Of a DNA stretch of 64,000 nucleotides, positions 41,897 to 51,437 are shown piece after piece. Numbering within the stretch: position 1 is the first letter of the stretch; each line of letters starts with the position of its first letter. This DNA comes from Candidatus Fredericiella danica (GTDB lineage Bacteria; Chloroflexota; Anaerolineae; Caldilineales; Caldilineaceae): assembly GCA_016713335.1 (NCBI GenBank), contig JADJPH010000022.1, positions 49,396 through 113,395 on the forward strand, given 5' to 3'. The position numbers and the translations under genes are program-made. The notes under the pieces were generated by a model, which was not told where the DNA came from, ran no database searches, and worked only from the letters and a program-made list of their open reading frames with translations.

Positions 41897-42901
41897 TCGC
41901 TGCCATCGATTCGGTGTCAGTTCTGTCGCGCCACGATGGCGACCAGGGCTGAGTCACTTCTGACATCTGCTCAGCCTTGCTCAATGCAATCTCATGAGAG
42001 GGCAAATCCTGCAGGATCAGGAGGGGTGTGGTGCCATAGGCAATAAAGCTGATCGTGACGCTGCCATAGGACCATTGTCGCTGGCAAGAATGACCATGTG
42101 CGCTAAGTACAACCAGATCAGCGTTGGCTTGTTCGACCACTTCGTGAAGCTTGGCCGCGACACTTGCACCGACCTCGATCTGCAGATGGGACACCATCGG
42201 CAAGCGCGGCTGCAACTCCGCGAAATATTGGATCGCCTGTGCTCGGTTCCGTTCAACCACTTGATCCAGAAAAGCCGCGTCGCGCGCAGCCAACGGCATG
42301 CGCTGGATTGATTCCGGCTTTGCGACGATATGGACAAGCACGACCTCGGCATCGTAATACTGCGCCAGTGCGGTAACGGTCGGCAGCACGGACTCTGCAC
42401 GTTGTGAGCCATCCAGCGGCACCAGAATACGGCGAAAACGGAAGACATTACTGATTTCTTCGGGAGGAGCGGCAAACGGCTGAAAGGCGCGTGCAAGCAA
42501 GATCGACTTTCGGGCGCGGTCGATCACTTTCTGCACGACGCCGCTCACGTTCCAACCGTTCAAGCCGCCACGACCATGGCTGCTCAGCGCAACAAGGTCG
42601 AATTCATTTTTTGTGCATACTCGATGATGCCCTGGGCGGCCCCTTCCACTACCTGCAAACCAGATGGTTGTGTAACACGTTCGCCTAAACTAGCGCTCAT
42701 AGCATGGATATAGGAGTGTGCTTCGATCTTGCGCAACTGCCAATCCACCGGGTTAACGACACCGGAAGGCGCATCATACCCTTCCAACAACCGCAACAAG
42801 TTGATATCAGATCCTAGAGCTTGGGCCATTGCGAGTACATATGGCAGCACACAGGTGGCTAGCTCAGAACCATCCAGGGGCACCAGTATCTTTTCTAACA
42901 T
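41886..42901 (-). CDS. Tandem universal stress protein (UspA), frameshifted
   Basis: Two UspA domains in one protein of about 339 residues. Domain 1 begins MLEKILVPLDGSELATCVLP and, after a one-A deletion in the A-run near 42606, continues EFDLVALSSHGRGGLNGWNVSGVVQKVIDRA. Domain 2 starts RFRRILVPLDGSQRAESVLP and ends ADLVVLSAHGH...SVTISFIAYGTTPLLIL. Both have the SxHG nucleotide-loop beginning; the full Gly-rich GxxG-9x-GS pattern is clear only in the first. ATG 42901 follows the sufB cluster. The 3' end overlaps the glucan synthase start, implying coupling and perhaps stress-linked glucan production (inference). Confidence 0.86.
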
Positions 42902-42968
42902 GCCGACTCCTTTTCGGGTTCATTGGCAGTAACGGGATCAAGTCAGCACCGGCGGTGACTACGCCCTG

Positions 42969-43166
42969 TTATGGGATCTTTGCTTCCGCTTTTGTCAGTT
43001 CGCGGGCGCTCAAATAGAAATTCTTGTAAACGTTTGGACGCACTTCGAAGCTGACGAGGAACTGAGTCTGCTTATTGCCCAGGACCATTTCCTTGATGAT
43101 TTCGCCTTCGCAGGCAGGGACACCTGCATAAGGATGGCTTGCCCGCACTTTGTCACCGAGTCTCAT
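42969..43166 (-). CDS. Small conserved-looking protein, 65 residues
   Basis: I do not recognise this one. ATG 43166 has a very strong AAGGAG six bases upstream, and the sequence is compact: MRLGDKVRASHPYAGVPACE, then alternating beta-like segments (TQFLVSFEVRPNVYKNFYLS) and a short charged C-terminus. It looks like a small beta-barrel (KOW/SH3-like) domain. It lies 38 bp after sufB and 67 bp before the Usp gene on the same strand, so it is probably co-transcribed with sufB. Confidence 0.75.
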   Translation of the reverse strand: MRLGDKVRASHPYAGVPACEGEIIKEMVLGNKQTQFLVSFEVRPNVYKNFYLSARELTKAEAKIP

Positions 43167-43204
43167 AGATCTCCTTTACAACTCAACTGCGCGTAGAAAA
43201 GCAC

Positions 43205-44622
43205 TTAACCGACGCTGCCTTCCATCTGCAATTGAATCAGGCGGTTCATCTCAACCGCGTATTCCATCGGCAATTCCTTGACGAGCGGTTCAATAAAACC
43301 CCCAACGATCATTGCCGCTGCCTCGTCCGTGGAAATTCCACGGCTCCTCAGGTAGAAAAGCTGCTCTTCACCGATCTTGCTCACTGATGCTTCGTGGCCG
43401 ACGCTCACAATCTTTTCTTCGATTTCGATGGTGGGATAGGTGTCGGATCGGCTCTGATCGTCCAACAACAGGGCGTCGCACACGACGCTGCTCTTACTGT
43501 GATGGGCACCCTTGCCCACACGCAGGAGCCCGCGATAACTGGCGCGACCGCCATTTTTGCTGATTGACTTGGAGACGATCTTCGAACTGGTATAAGGCGC
43601 CCCGTGCACCACCTTGCCCCCTGCGTCCTGATGCTGGCCTTTGCCGGCAAACGCAATGGACAAGATTTCGCCATGCGCCTGCGGCCCGAGCATGTAGACG
43701 GCTGGGTATTTCATGGTCACTTTGCTGCCCAGGTTGCCGTCAATCCATTCCATCGTGGCGCCTTCCAGCGCAATCGCACGCTTGGTGACGAGGTTGTATA
43801 CGTCGGTGCTCCAGTTTTGAATCGTCGTATACCGGCAGCGTGCACCCTTCTTGATGATAATTTCGACGACGGCGCTGTGCAGGCTGTTGCTGCTGTAGAT
43901 GGGGCGGTGCAACCTTCCACATAATGGACACTGGCGCCTTCCTCGACGATAATCAGCGTGCGCTCAAACTGGCCCATATTCTGGGCATTGATGCGGAAGT
44001 AGGCTTGTAGCGGAATGTCTACGTGAACACCCTTGGGCACATAGACGAAACTGCCGCCACTCCAGACTGCGCTGTTCAGCGCGGCAAACTTGTTGTCCGC
44101 AGCCGGAATGATCGTGGCAAAATACTCGCGCACCAGTTCCTCGTGCTCGCGTAGACCGCTGTCCATGTCCAGGAAGATGACGCCGATCTTCTCCCACTCC
44201 GCTCGCAAGCTGTGGTAAACCACCTCAGAGTCATATTGTGCGCCCACGCCGGCGAGAAATTTGCGCTCGGCCTCGGGGATGCCCAGGCGATCAAACGTGC
44301 GCTTGATATCTTCCGGCACGTTGTCCCAGCTTTGATTGCCTTCTCCAACAGATGGTTTGAGATAGTAGAAGATCTCGTCAAAGTCAATCCCGCTCAAATC
44401 AGCGCCCCAGCCCGGCATGGGCTTGGCGAGGAAGATAGCGAGCGCCTCGTGGCGGAATTGGCGCATCCAGTCTGGCTCGTGCTTGTGGTCGGAAATCTGG
44501 TCGACTACCGCATGGCTCAACCCACGCTCCGCTTTGAAGACAGGTTTCTCTGTATCATGAAAACCGTACTGATACTCCGTCTTCACGTCGGCAAGATATG
44601 TTCGATCGGCTTGTGTCGCCAT
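43205..44622 (-). CDS. sufB: Fe-S cluster assembly scaffold SufB (frameshifted)
   Basis: This core subunit of the SufBCD Fe-S scaffold has about 471 residues, the normal length. The N-terminal half shows EYQYGFHDTEKPVFKAERGL, AVWSGGSFVYVPKGV and VEEGASVHYVEGCTAP. The frame changes near 43905. The C-terminal half continues SLHSAVVEIIIKKGARCRY, NWSTDVYNLVTKRA, GNLGSKVTMKYPAVYM and SVGHEASVSKIGEEQLFYLRSRG. The conserved Cys/Glu/His positions of the scaffold site lie in these last segments. sufC, sufD and sufS are not adjacent in the window, which is unusual. Small genes lie on both sides. Confidence 0.94.
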
Positions 44623-44649
44623 GACTCTATCCTCGAAAGTGCAACAGGT

Positions 44650-44901
44650 TTACTTCTGATTGATCACGGAAAGCAGCGTAAGATTTAGATCGCGAATTCG
44701 GGTGAGCATGCCGTGCAATTCGGCCTGATCGCGCATCGGTCCGGTCAATGTGGTCACGCCATCCGCTTCATGGGTGAGCGCCAGGGGGCAAAACCAGGCC
44801 GCCTCGTCCTCATCCAGATGTTCGCGTACTCGAATCTGATAGATCTCTGGGACCTGCATAGCCGATAACAGTTGCATCATGAGTAGGGTGGCGATTTCCA
44901 C
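44650..44901 (-). CDS. Small protein of unknown function, 83 residues
   Basis: This resembles a small protein type I have seen in many environmental bacteria, with the pattern YQIRVREHLDEDEAAWFCPL followed by LTGPMRDQAELHGMLTRIRD and LNLTLLSVI at the end. I know no assigned function. It starts at GTG 44901 or at an in-frame ATG eight codons in (the codon for the first of two adjacent Met). Its stop is 27 bp before sufB, on the same strand. Its coupling to sufB may be chance or may hint at a redox or cluster-related role. Confidence 0.7.
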   Translation of the reverse strand: MEIATLLMMQLLSAMQVPEIYQIRVREHLDEDEAAWFCPLALTHEADGVTTLTGPMRDQAELHGMLTRIRDLNLTLLSVINQK

Positions 44902-44945
44902 AATCTGCGCGTGAACAGGTCATCCAAGCTCGGATGAGTTGTCAA

Positions 44946-45077
44946 CTAGATGCTTCCGGTCAAAATTCCAGTATTCGCCTTTTTGTCGCGCTTATCCTTT
45001 TTTGCCTGCTTCTTTTCCTTGACAGATTTGGCCGGCTTCTTCTGATCTCGCTTGTTGTCGACTTGACCCTTGCTCAT
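44946..45077 (-). CDS. Very small lysine-rich protein, 43 residues
   Basis: ATG 45077 has GGAG eight bases upstream and reads MSKGQVDNKRDQKKPAKSVK and on through EKKQAKKDKRDKKANTGILT to TAG at 44946. About a third of the residues are Lys, and the protein is strongly basic and probably disordered, ending in a short hydrophobic patch. It precedes the 83-residue gene and sufB on the same strand. Small basic proteins of this kind can bind nucleic acids, but no function is assigned. It is below usual length cut-offs. Confidence 0.6.
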   Translation of the reverse strand: MSKGQVDNKRDQKKPAKSVKEKKQAKKDKRDKKANTGILTGSI

Positions 45078-45232
45078 CTTGATTCTCCATGAAACGCGAT
45101 TGAACTACTTGTGGGGCTACGCCCGATGCGAGCAATCCGTAATCAGTGTAGCAGTGAAGTCAGGGCGCGTCGTCTCTCCAAAGAGGGATTGCACCCAGCC
45201 ATTGCGTGCTCAAAGGAGGTATCTTGTGTAAT

Positions 45233-45327
45233 GACCACAAAGCGCACAAAGACCACAAAGAAGCGCGGCAAGACCGCTTTTCCTTGCTCCTTCTTGGCGG
45301 CTTTGCGGCTTGGCAGGAGTCTCTTTC
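45233..45327. repeat. Degenerate CACAAAG/GCAAAG repeat, imperfect inverted
   Basis: GACCACAAAGCGCACAAAGA and CCACAAAGAAGCGCGGCAAG on the left face CTCCTTCTTGGCGGCTTTGC on the right, giving an imperfect hairpin. It lies directly after the 3' end of the LAL regulator gene (minus strand, stop at 45349). The rest of 45078-45232 shows no gene. Confidence 0.6.
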
Positions 45328-45348
45328 TTGGCTTGATGCGTATGGGTT

Positions 45349-48190
45349 CTACAGCAGACCCAGGCGGCGCGCCTGCGCAATGGCTTGCGTTCGACTCTGC
45401 ACCGTGAGTTTTGCATAGATGTGCTTGAGATGGGTCTTGACCGTACCAACGGTCAAGACCAACTGCTCGGCAATCTCCGCGTTCGAGGAGCCTGCAGCGA
45501 CCAGACGGAGAACTTCCAATTCACGTTCAGTCAAAGGCTCGACAAGAATCGGGAACAGGAGATCTGTTGGCGAGTTGATCACTTCTAGCATTGGCGGAAA
45601 TACCTGATCGAACGCAGCCAGCAAGCTGTCGACATACGGCAGGGAATGCGGGCTGGTGTTCGTCACCGCCCATTCATGGATTAGGTCCCGCATGGGTTCG
45701 CCCTCGTCCACAAACAGGCGCACGTAACCGCCGGGTGCTGCCAATCGGAGCGCCTGTGTCAACGCAGTCATCGCCTGCGTAGGCTGGCCAATCAGGCGAT
45801 GGGCGAGTGCCTCCAACATTGACATCTCGATCAGACTCGCCACCCGTTGGGTGGCTTCGGCGGCAGCCCGCCAATTTGTAAGGATCCCGAGCGCCTCACC
45901 TGCCCGCCCTTCGTCAAGCAAGATCCGCACGTACACGAATATTTCGAATTCGTGTACATAGGCTACGTTGATCAGTTCCAACCGCGATTCAGTCTGGGTA
46001 TGGGCCCACCCCCAGGCCGCGTCGCGTTGGCCAAGCCGGAGATGAATCAGCGCCTTGAGCGCGCCGGCCCGCCGTTTGTCCAACTCGATCCCAGTCTGGT
46101 GTGCCGTCTCGGCAGCCAATTGAAATGCGGCTAACGCGCCTGCTTGATCCCCCATGGTCTGCCGGATCCGTGCCAGTGTGAGGAACCGGTAAAATGGACC
46201 GTCCGTATAGGTAAGGCTGCCACTTGGGCTAAGCGCCAGACCATGCTCGATTTGCTGGGTCGCTGCATTCAGATCGTTCCATTGATACAGAATTTCGGCA
46301 TATCCAACATAAGCGAGACCAATCACAGGCGCTGGCATTTTGTCTTCTGGAACGCGCGCCAACAACCGCCGGTAGGTATCGGCCGCCAGGTGGAGTTGCC
46401 CCTGGGCCATCAAGATGCGCGCTTCGTGATAGCGGGCGGTAATTGTCAGGAACGTATCGCCGGCAACGACGCCCAACCTTGCGGCATCTTGATAGCTGCG
46501 CCGGGCTTCTGCCAGCGCACCGGCCTGCTGATAGGCAAGGCCGAGCGCATAGCACCCGTTCCCGCGCACCGATGCCTCGCTGGAGGGAATCAGGCTGAGG
46601 GCAGTTTGTGCCAGCCTTACGGCAGCGGTCGCCTCGCCTGCCCGCGCTGCGATTGTCGCCTGCAAGGCAGCAATTCTGCCCAACAACGTGTCGCGGTTGG
46701 TTGCAGAATCAGACTCTGCGGCGGCGACCTGGAGCTCGGCCTCTACGCGGCCAAGGCATGCCTCCGCCGCCTTGCTCTGACCTGCAAAAGCCAGTGCCCA
46801 GGCATAAGAGATCGCCAGATTGGGACGCGCAACCAAAATATCAAGCGGCAACGCCTCAACCCAGTGGATTAGCGTTGCGACCCCGCCTTGATTCCAGACG
46901 GCCGGCCAGTTCTGCTCAATCAGTTCAGCCGTGCGTGGAAAATCCTCTGCAAATACGGCGTGGTGGATTGCATCTGACAACAACCCTTGTTGTTCGTACC
47001 ATTCACTGGCGCGGCGGTGAAGACGCGGCCACGCGTCGGGTGCGGTCTCGCGCAGCCGATGCTGCAACACGCCTCCAAAGAGCGGATGATAGCGATACCA
47101 TTGACCCTCATCATCCAGTGGGGACAGGAAAAGATTCGCCTGATCCAGTTGCTCAAGCATCGCCTGCGACGAATCTTGGCCACCGGTTTGCACGGACGCC
47201 GGATCTTCGTCACTCAGCGCCCCCGACGCGATCACGGCGTCGCACAATGGAGCACACAGGCGCTCGAGGATGGATGTGCACAACAAGAACGCTTGCATGG
47301 ATGCCGGTTGCTGGATGAGCACTTCCTCAACCAAATAGTTGAGGACGTAGCGATTGCTACCGGAAAAAGTCCGCAGAAAGTCAATTCTGCTAGAACGCCC
47401 CTGCAAAGAGAGCGCGGCCAATTGGAGTCCCGCAATCCAGCCTTCAGTGCGGGTCTCCAACACGGCGACTTCATCGGCAGAGAGTTGCAGCCCCATCCGG
47501 TCATTCAGATACGCAGCCGCTTCTTCAGGCGAAAAGCGCAGGTCAAACGCCCGGATTTCGGACAACTGATCACGCACACGCCACCTTGCAAATGGCAGAG
47601 TTGGATCGGCGCGTCGTGATGATCACGTGCAGATGGGGCGGTAAATGGTCGATCAAGAAGGTCAACATCTCGTGAATTGGCTGCGCCGCAATGACGTGGT
47701 AGTCCTCTAGAATGAACACGTAGAAGGGTCGTGGTTGCGTGTCTTCGTCGACCAGCAGGCTCAAGTCATTGAGCAGAATCGTGAGAATCGTCTTCGCCGC
47801 AGGAGGCTGCGGCGATTGCAGCAACGTCCAGGCGACGTCCCCGACTTCTTTCCCAAATTTTTGGAGACTGGCAATCAGGTAGGTGAGAAATCGGGTGGGA
47901 TCATTGTCATCGCTATCCAGCGTGAGCCAGGTGATGTGTGTGGGACTCAATAAAGGCGCTTCGCCAGCGATCGGAGAAGTTCCTGCACCGGATTCCGTGG
48001 GTACCTGCCGTCCGGTAATCCATTCGCTCAGCAGCGTGGACTTGCCGAATCCGGCGGGAGCGGAGATCAACGTGACTCTTCCTTCCAAACCGGCGGTGAG
48101 TTTTTCAGTCAGGCGTGGGCGCCGAATGACATTCTTTTGTCGCTGATGGCGTGGAACATAGAGTTTGGTTTGGAGAATCGGCAGCGACAT
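45349..48190 (-). CDS. LuxR-family regulator, MalT/LAL type (frameshifted)
   Basis: This large ATP-binding transcription regulator has about 947 residues. The start at ATG 48190 (MSLPILQTKLYVPRH) is typical. The STAND ATPase domain has Walker A ISAPAGFGKSTLLSEW and Walker B-like FYVFILEDYHVI. A frame change near 47585 separates VIITTRR from GVRVRDQLSEIRAFDLRFS. A long TPR-like helical repeat region follows (about residues 380-850). The C-terminus is a LuxR HTH: LTERELEVLRLVAAGSSNAE, EQLVLTVGTVKTHLKHIYAK. The gene begins 10 bp after lutC, so it probably belongs to the lut transcript and may regulate it. Confidence 0.88.
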
Positions 48191-48200
48191 GAGATGTGCG

Positions 48201-48972
48201 TCAACGACGGTCGTTGAACAGGATGGCGTGCAAATGTTTCGGGCCATGGACACCGAGCGTCAGCACCATCTCGATGTCTGCGGATTTGCTTGGACCCGTG
48301 ATCAGATTCCAGCCGGCGCGGTTGCGCAATTGGGCATCCAACTCGCCCGCCAGGCGCCGCTCGGCCAGCCATGCTTCGAGCGTTGGGTAAAGCCGGCTGA
48401 AAGGGATCAATGCAACGTGATGGAAGGGCAGCAGACTGGCTGCGCGGCTTGTCCCCGCGCCTGACATCACCAACATAGACCCGGTCGAGGCGAAGGCTGC
48501 GGTCACGCCCGTGAGCCCGAACCGGATGAAGCGCACGGCTTCACGGCTCTCTGGGCTGCGCAGATCGGTCGGCGCCACCAGCCGCCACCCCACATCGGTT
48601 AGCGTCTCGGCAATGCCATCCAGCGGCAATGCTTCCGGGGCCCATCCCAGGATCTGGCGTTCCTGGCCCGTCTCCAACTTGGGCCCTTTGCGCGGCTTCT
48701 TCTGCGGCTGCCCACCCCTGGATGCGGCTGATAAAGGCCAGGCGCGCCTCCACCGGTGACTCCAGGATCTCATAGGTGCCAAACAATTTTTCGAGTTCTT
48801 CACCAAAACGCCGCGCCAGCGCCCAGACATCCCCCTCGGCATGCGTAACGACCAGCCGCTCCTCGTTGGTAACTGCCGGCGCGTCCACTGGGGGAAACGG
48901 CAGGTCTGGCCGGCTGAGGATGACGCGAATGCGATTGAGGATTTCTTCACGCGGCGATGGCGTTGTTTCCAT
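48201..48972 (-). CDS. lutC: Lactate utilization protein LutC (LUD domain), frameshifted
   Basis: This LUD-domain subunit of the LutABC L-lactate oxidising complex has about 257 residues. The N-terminal part (REEILNRIRVILSRPDLPF, AEGDVWALARRFGEELEKLF) is joined across a frame change near 48700 to ILGWAPEALPLDGIAETL. GLTGVTAAFASTGSMLVMSG then LLPFHHVALIPFSRLYP carry the typical LutC signature. It sits 2 bp after lutB. LutC has no Fe-S motif, as expected. Confidence 0.88.
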
Positions 48973-48974
48973 AG

Positions 48975-50421
48975 CTACTCTTCACTGCTGATGGTTTTGC
49001 GGCGCTTGTTGCGTTCTGCCCACTGCTCGCGAAAACTGTGTTTCGCAAAGGCCGGGAAGTTGCGGCTATCCGTCCAGCCGGAAAATGGTCCGGGCAAGCG
49101 CCGGATCTCGCCGCCGGTGATCCAGGCCAGCACATTACTGCCAAGGCTGGCGCCTTTCCCGGCCGTCTCGTAACGCGTACGGCTGAGCATCGTCCTCCGG
49201 AAGTATTCCATGCCTGTCCGCTCCGCCCACGGTGTGTCGCCTTCGGCAACCACGTCGCGGCGCAGGTCGAGCAGCAGCGCCGGCAAATCGATTTTGACCG
49301 GGCAGGCTTCACGACAGGCGCCACAGAGCGAGCTGGCATAGGGCAGGGCATCCACGTCGGTCACGGCGTTGTGCAGCAGCGGGCTGATGACCGCGCCAAT
49401 CGGGCCGCTATAAGTACTGCCATAGGCATGCCCGCCGATCTCGCGGTAGACAGGGCAGACGTTCAAGCAGGCGCCACAGCGCACGCAGCAGAGCGCTTCG
49501 CCATAGCCGTGCGCCAGCATATCGATGCGACCATTGTCGAGCAGAATGACATGGAATTCGTCAGGACCGTCCGTGTCGCCAGGTTGCCGGGGGCCACTAG
49601 TCATCGATAGGTAGACGCTGCATTGTTGGCCAGTTGCGCTGCGGCTCAGGGCCTGGTACTGCATGAAAGCATCTTCGATGGTCGGGACCACTTTCTCGAT
49701 ACCCATCACCACCACATACACGCGGCATCGTCGAGGTCATGCGCCCGTTGCCTTCGTTGGTCACGATGCAGATCGTGCCGGTCTCAGCGATGGCGAAGTT
49801 GCACCCTGAGATGCCCATGTCCGCAGCCAGGAAGTCGCGGCGCAGACGCGTGCGCGCCACGGAACAGATCACCTGCGGATCCAGCGTCGGCGGCATGTCG
49901 AGTTCACGCTGGAATAGCTCGGAGATGTCTTCGACGCGGCGATGGATCACGGGCGCGAGGATGTGGCTGGGCGGTTCGCCCGCCAATTGGATGATAAACT
50001 CGCCAAGGTCGGTTTCCAGCACGCTCATGCCGGCCTGCAGCAGAGCGTCGTTGAGATGGACTTCCTCGGAGACCATCGACTTGACCTTGACGACTTTTTG
50101 CACGTTGGCTTTGCGGGCAATCTGGACGACAGTGCGATTGACATCATCAGAGCCATTTGCCCAGTAGACATGCGCACCATTGGCGGTGAGATTTGTTTCC
50201 AGTTGCTCCAGAAGTTCGGGCCAGTGACGCAGCACGTGCTCCTTCATCTGCCGCGGCTGGCTGCGCAATGTTTCGCCGTCAACCGCATTCATGGCTGTGT
50301 TGCGCAATCCCGCCATGCGTGTGGTCGCCCGTTCAACCGCGGTCTTCAAATGGCGGTTGCCAAGGGCGTTCTCAACACGGTCATGATAGGGAAGGTGGAG
50401 ATCGATGGTGGATGTTGGCAT
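48975..50421 (-). CDS. lutB: Lactate utilization iron-sulfur protein LutB (frameshifted)
   Basis: This protein of about 482 residues combines a LUD domain and a ferredoxin-like domain. The N-terminal half shows GAHVYWANGSDDVNRTVVQI, VKSMVSEEVHLNDAL and ISGCNFAIAETGTICIVTNE. The frame changes near 49730 (STMPR to YVVVMGIEKVVPTIED). The C-terminal half carries CVRCGACLNVCPVYR and CGACREACPV, ligands for 4Fe-4S clusters, and ends in a basic helix. It lies 4 bp after lutA and 2 bp before lutC, so the order lutA-lutB-lutC is the classical one. Confidence 0.91.
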
Positions 50422-50425
50422 AATA

Positions 50426-51277
50426 TTATTGCCCGTCTTGCCACCTACGTGATGGCGCCGACTTCTCTACCTTTTCCGTAACGGTACGCGGTGCGACATC
50501 GACCTCGTTGTTAAGGACCTGGGCGATGTGGACCGCGCGGCAGCGTTGTCCCTGGCGGCCGAGAAGACCGTTGATCTGCGTCATGCAACTGACATCACAG
50601 AGCGTCACCACATCGGCGTCGCTCTCTGCCAGCCGTTGTGTCTTGCGGCGCCCCATGGCGCTGCTGATCTCGGCATTCTTGATCGCAAAAAGTCCGCCAA
50701 AGCCACAACATTCGTCGGCGCCTTGCAGGTTCACCAGTTCGGCGCCTTCAATCTGTTCGAGCAGTGCGCGCGGCTGTTGATCCACGCCGAGTTCGCGAAG
50801 GAGATGGCAGCAGGCGTGATAGGCCAACTTGCCGGAGAAGTGGGCGCCGACGTCCACTACGCCCAGGACATCCACAAGAAACTCCGTCAACTCAAAGGTC
50901 GCTGCCGCCAGCGTGGCGGCGCGGATCTGGTATCCGGTGTCGCGGGCGTCTGCGAACAACGACTGATAGAAGTGTGTGGTCATGGTAGTGCAACTGCCAC
51001 TCGGCGCGACCACGGCATCGACGCGGCCCGTACGCACGAGCGGCTCGAAGATGTCGACGAAACGCCGGGCCAGAGGCAAGGCGTCGTCCCGATAGCCGGA
51101 ATTGAACGCCGGCTGCCCGCAGCAGGTCTGCTCGGTAGGGAAGACCACCTCCACCCCCAGGCGTTCCAACAATTCGACCGTCGCCATCCCAACCTCAGGG
51201 TAGATCATGTCGACCATGCAGGTCACGAATAAGGCGACGCGTTGGGGAGGGGAAGTGAAGGTTTTTTTGGGTATCAC
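50426..51277 (-). CDS. lutA: Lactate utilization protein LutA ((Fe-S)-binding, CCG domains)
   Basis: This intact 283-residue protein has two cysteine-rich CCG domains: QTCCGQPAFNSG and SGSCTTMTTHFY in the first half, YHACCHLLRELG and ADECCGFGGLFAIKN in the second. These bind a 4Fe-4S or heterodisulfide-reductase-type cluster. With LutB and LutC it oxidises L-lactate to pyruvate and feeds electrons to the chain. The C-terminus is extended by about 30 residues (VDVAPRTVTEKVEKS). The start ATG 51277 lies 12 bp from the repeat cluster that separates it from the M24 peptidase gene. Confidence 0.93.
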   Translation of the reverse strand: MIPKKTFTSPPQRVALFVTCMVDMIYPEVGMATVELLERLGVEVVFPTEQTCCGQPAFNSGYRDDALPLARRFVDIFEPLVRTGRVDAVVAPSGSCTTMTTHFYQSLFADARDTGYQIRAATLAAATFELTEFLVDVLGVVDVGAHFSGKLAYHACCHLLRELGVDQQPRALLEQIEGAELVNLQGADECCGFGGLFAIKNAEISSAMGRRKTQRLAESDADVVTLCDVSCMTQINGLLGRQGQRCRAVHIAQVLNNEVDVAPRTVTEKVEKSAPSRRWQDGQ

Positions 51278-51288
51278 GGGTTATCACC

Positions 51289-51437
51289 AGACAAAGAGAC
51301 AAAGAGACAAAGAGACAAAGAGACTGGGAGACTGGGAGACTGGGAGACTGGGAGACTGGAGATGGGACTGGCCCCGGTCTCTTGCCCCTTTGTCTCTTGT
51401 CTCCTTGTCCTCTTGTCTCCCTGTCTCTATGTCTCTA
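51289..51437. repeat. 8-bp tandem repeat forming a large hairpin
   Basis: The left arm (51289-51360) is four AGACAAAG, four AGACTGGG and one AGACTGGA in strict register. The right arm (51377-51437) holds degenerate GTCTCTTG/GTCTCCTT/GTCTCCCT units, complementary in style. The whole can fold back on itself. It lies between the 3' end of the M24 peptidase gene, whose TAG is inside it, and lutA, both on the minus strand. The same words (GTCTCCCA, GTCTCTTT) occur in the array at 16527-16650. Confidence 0.9.
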
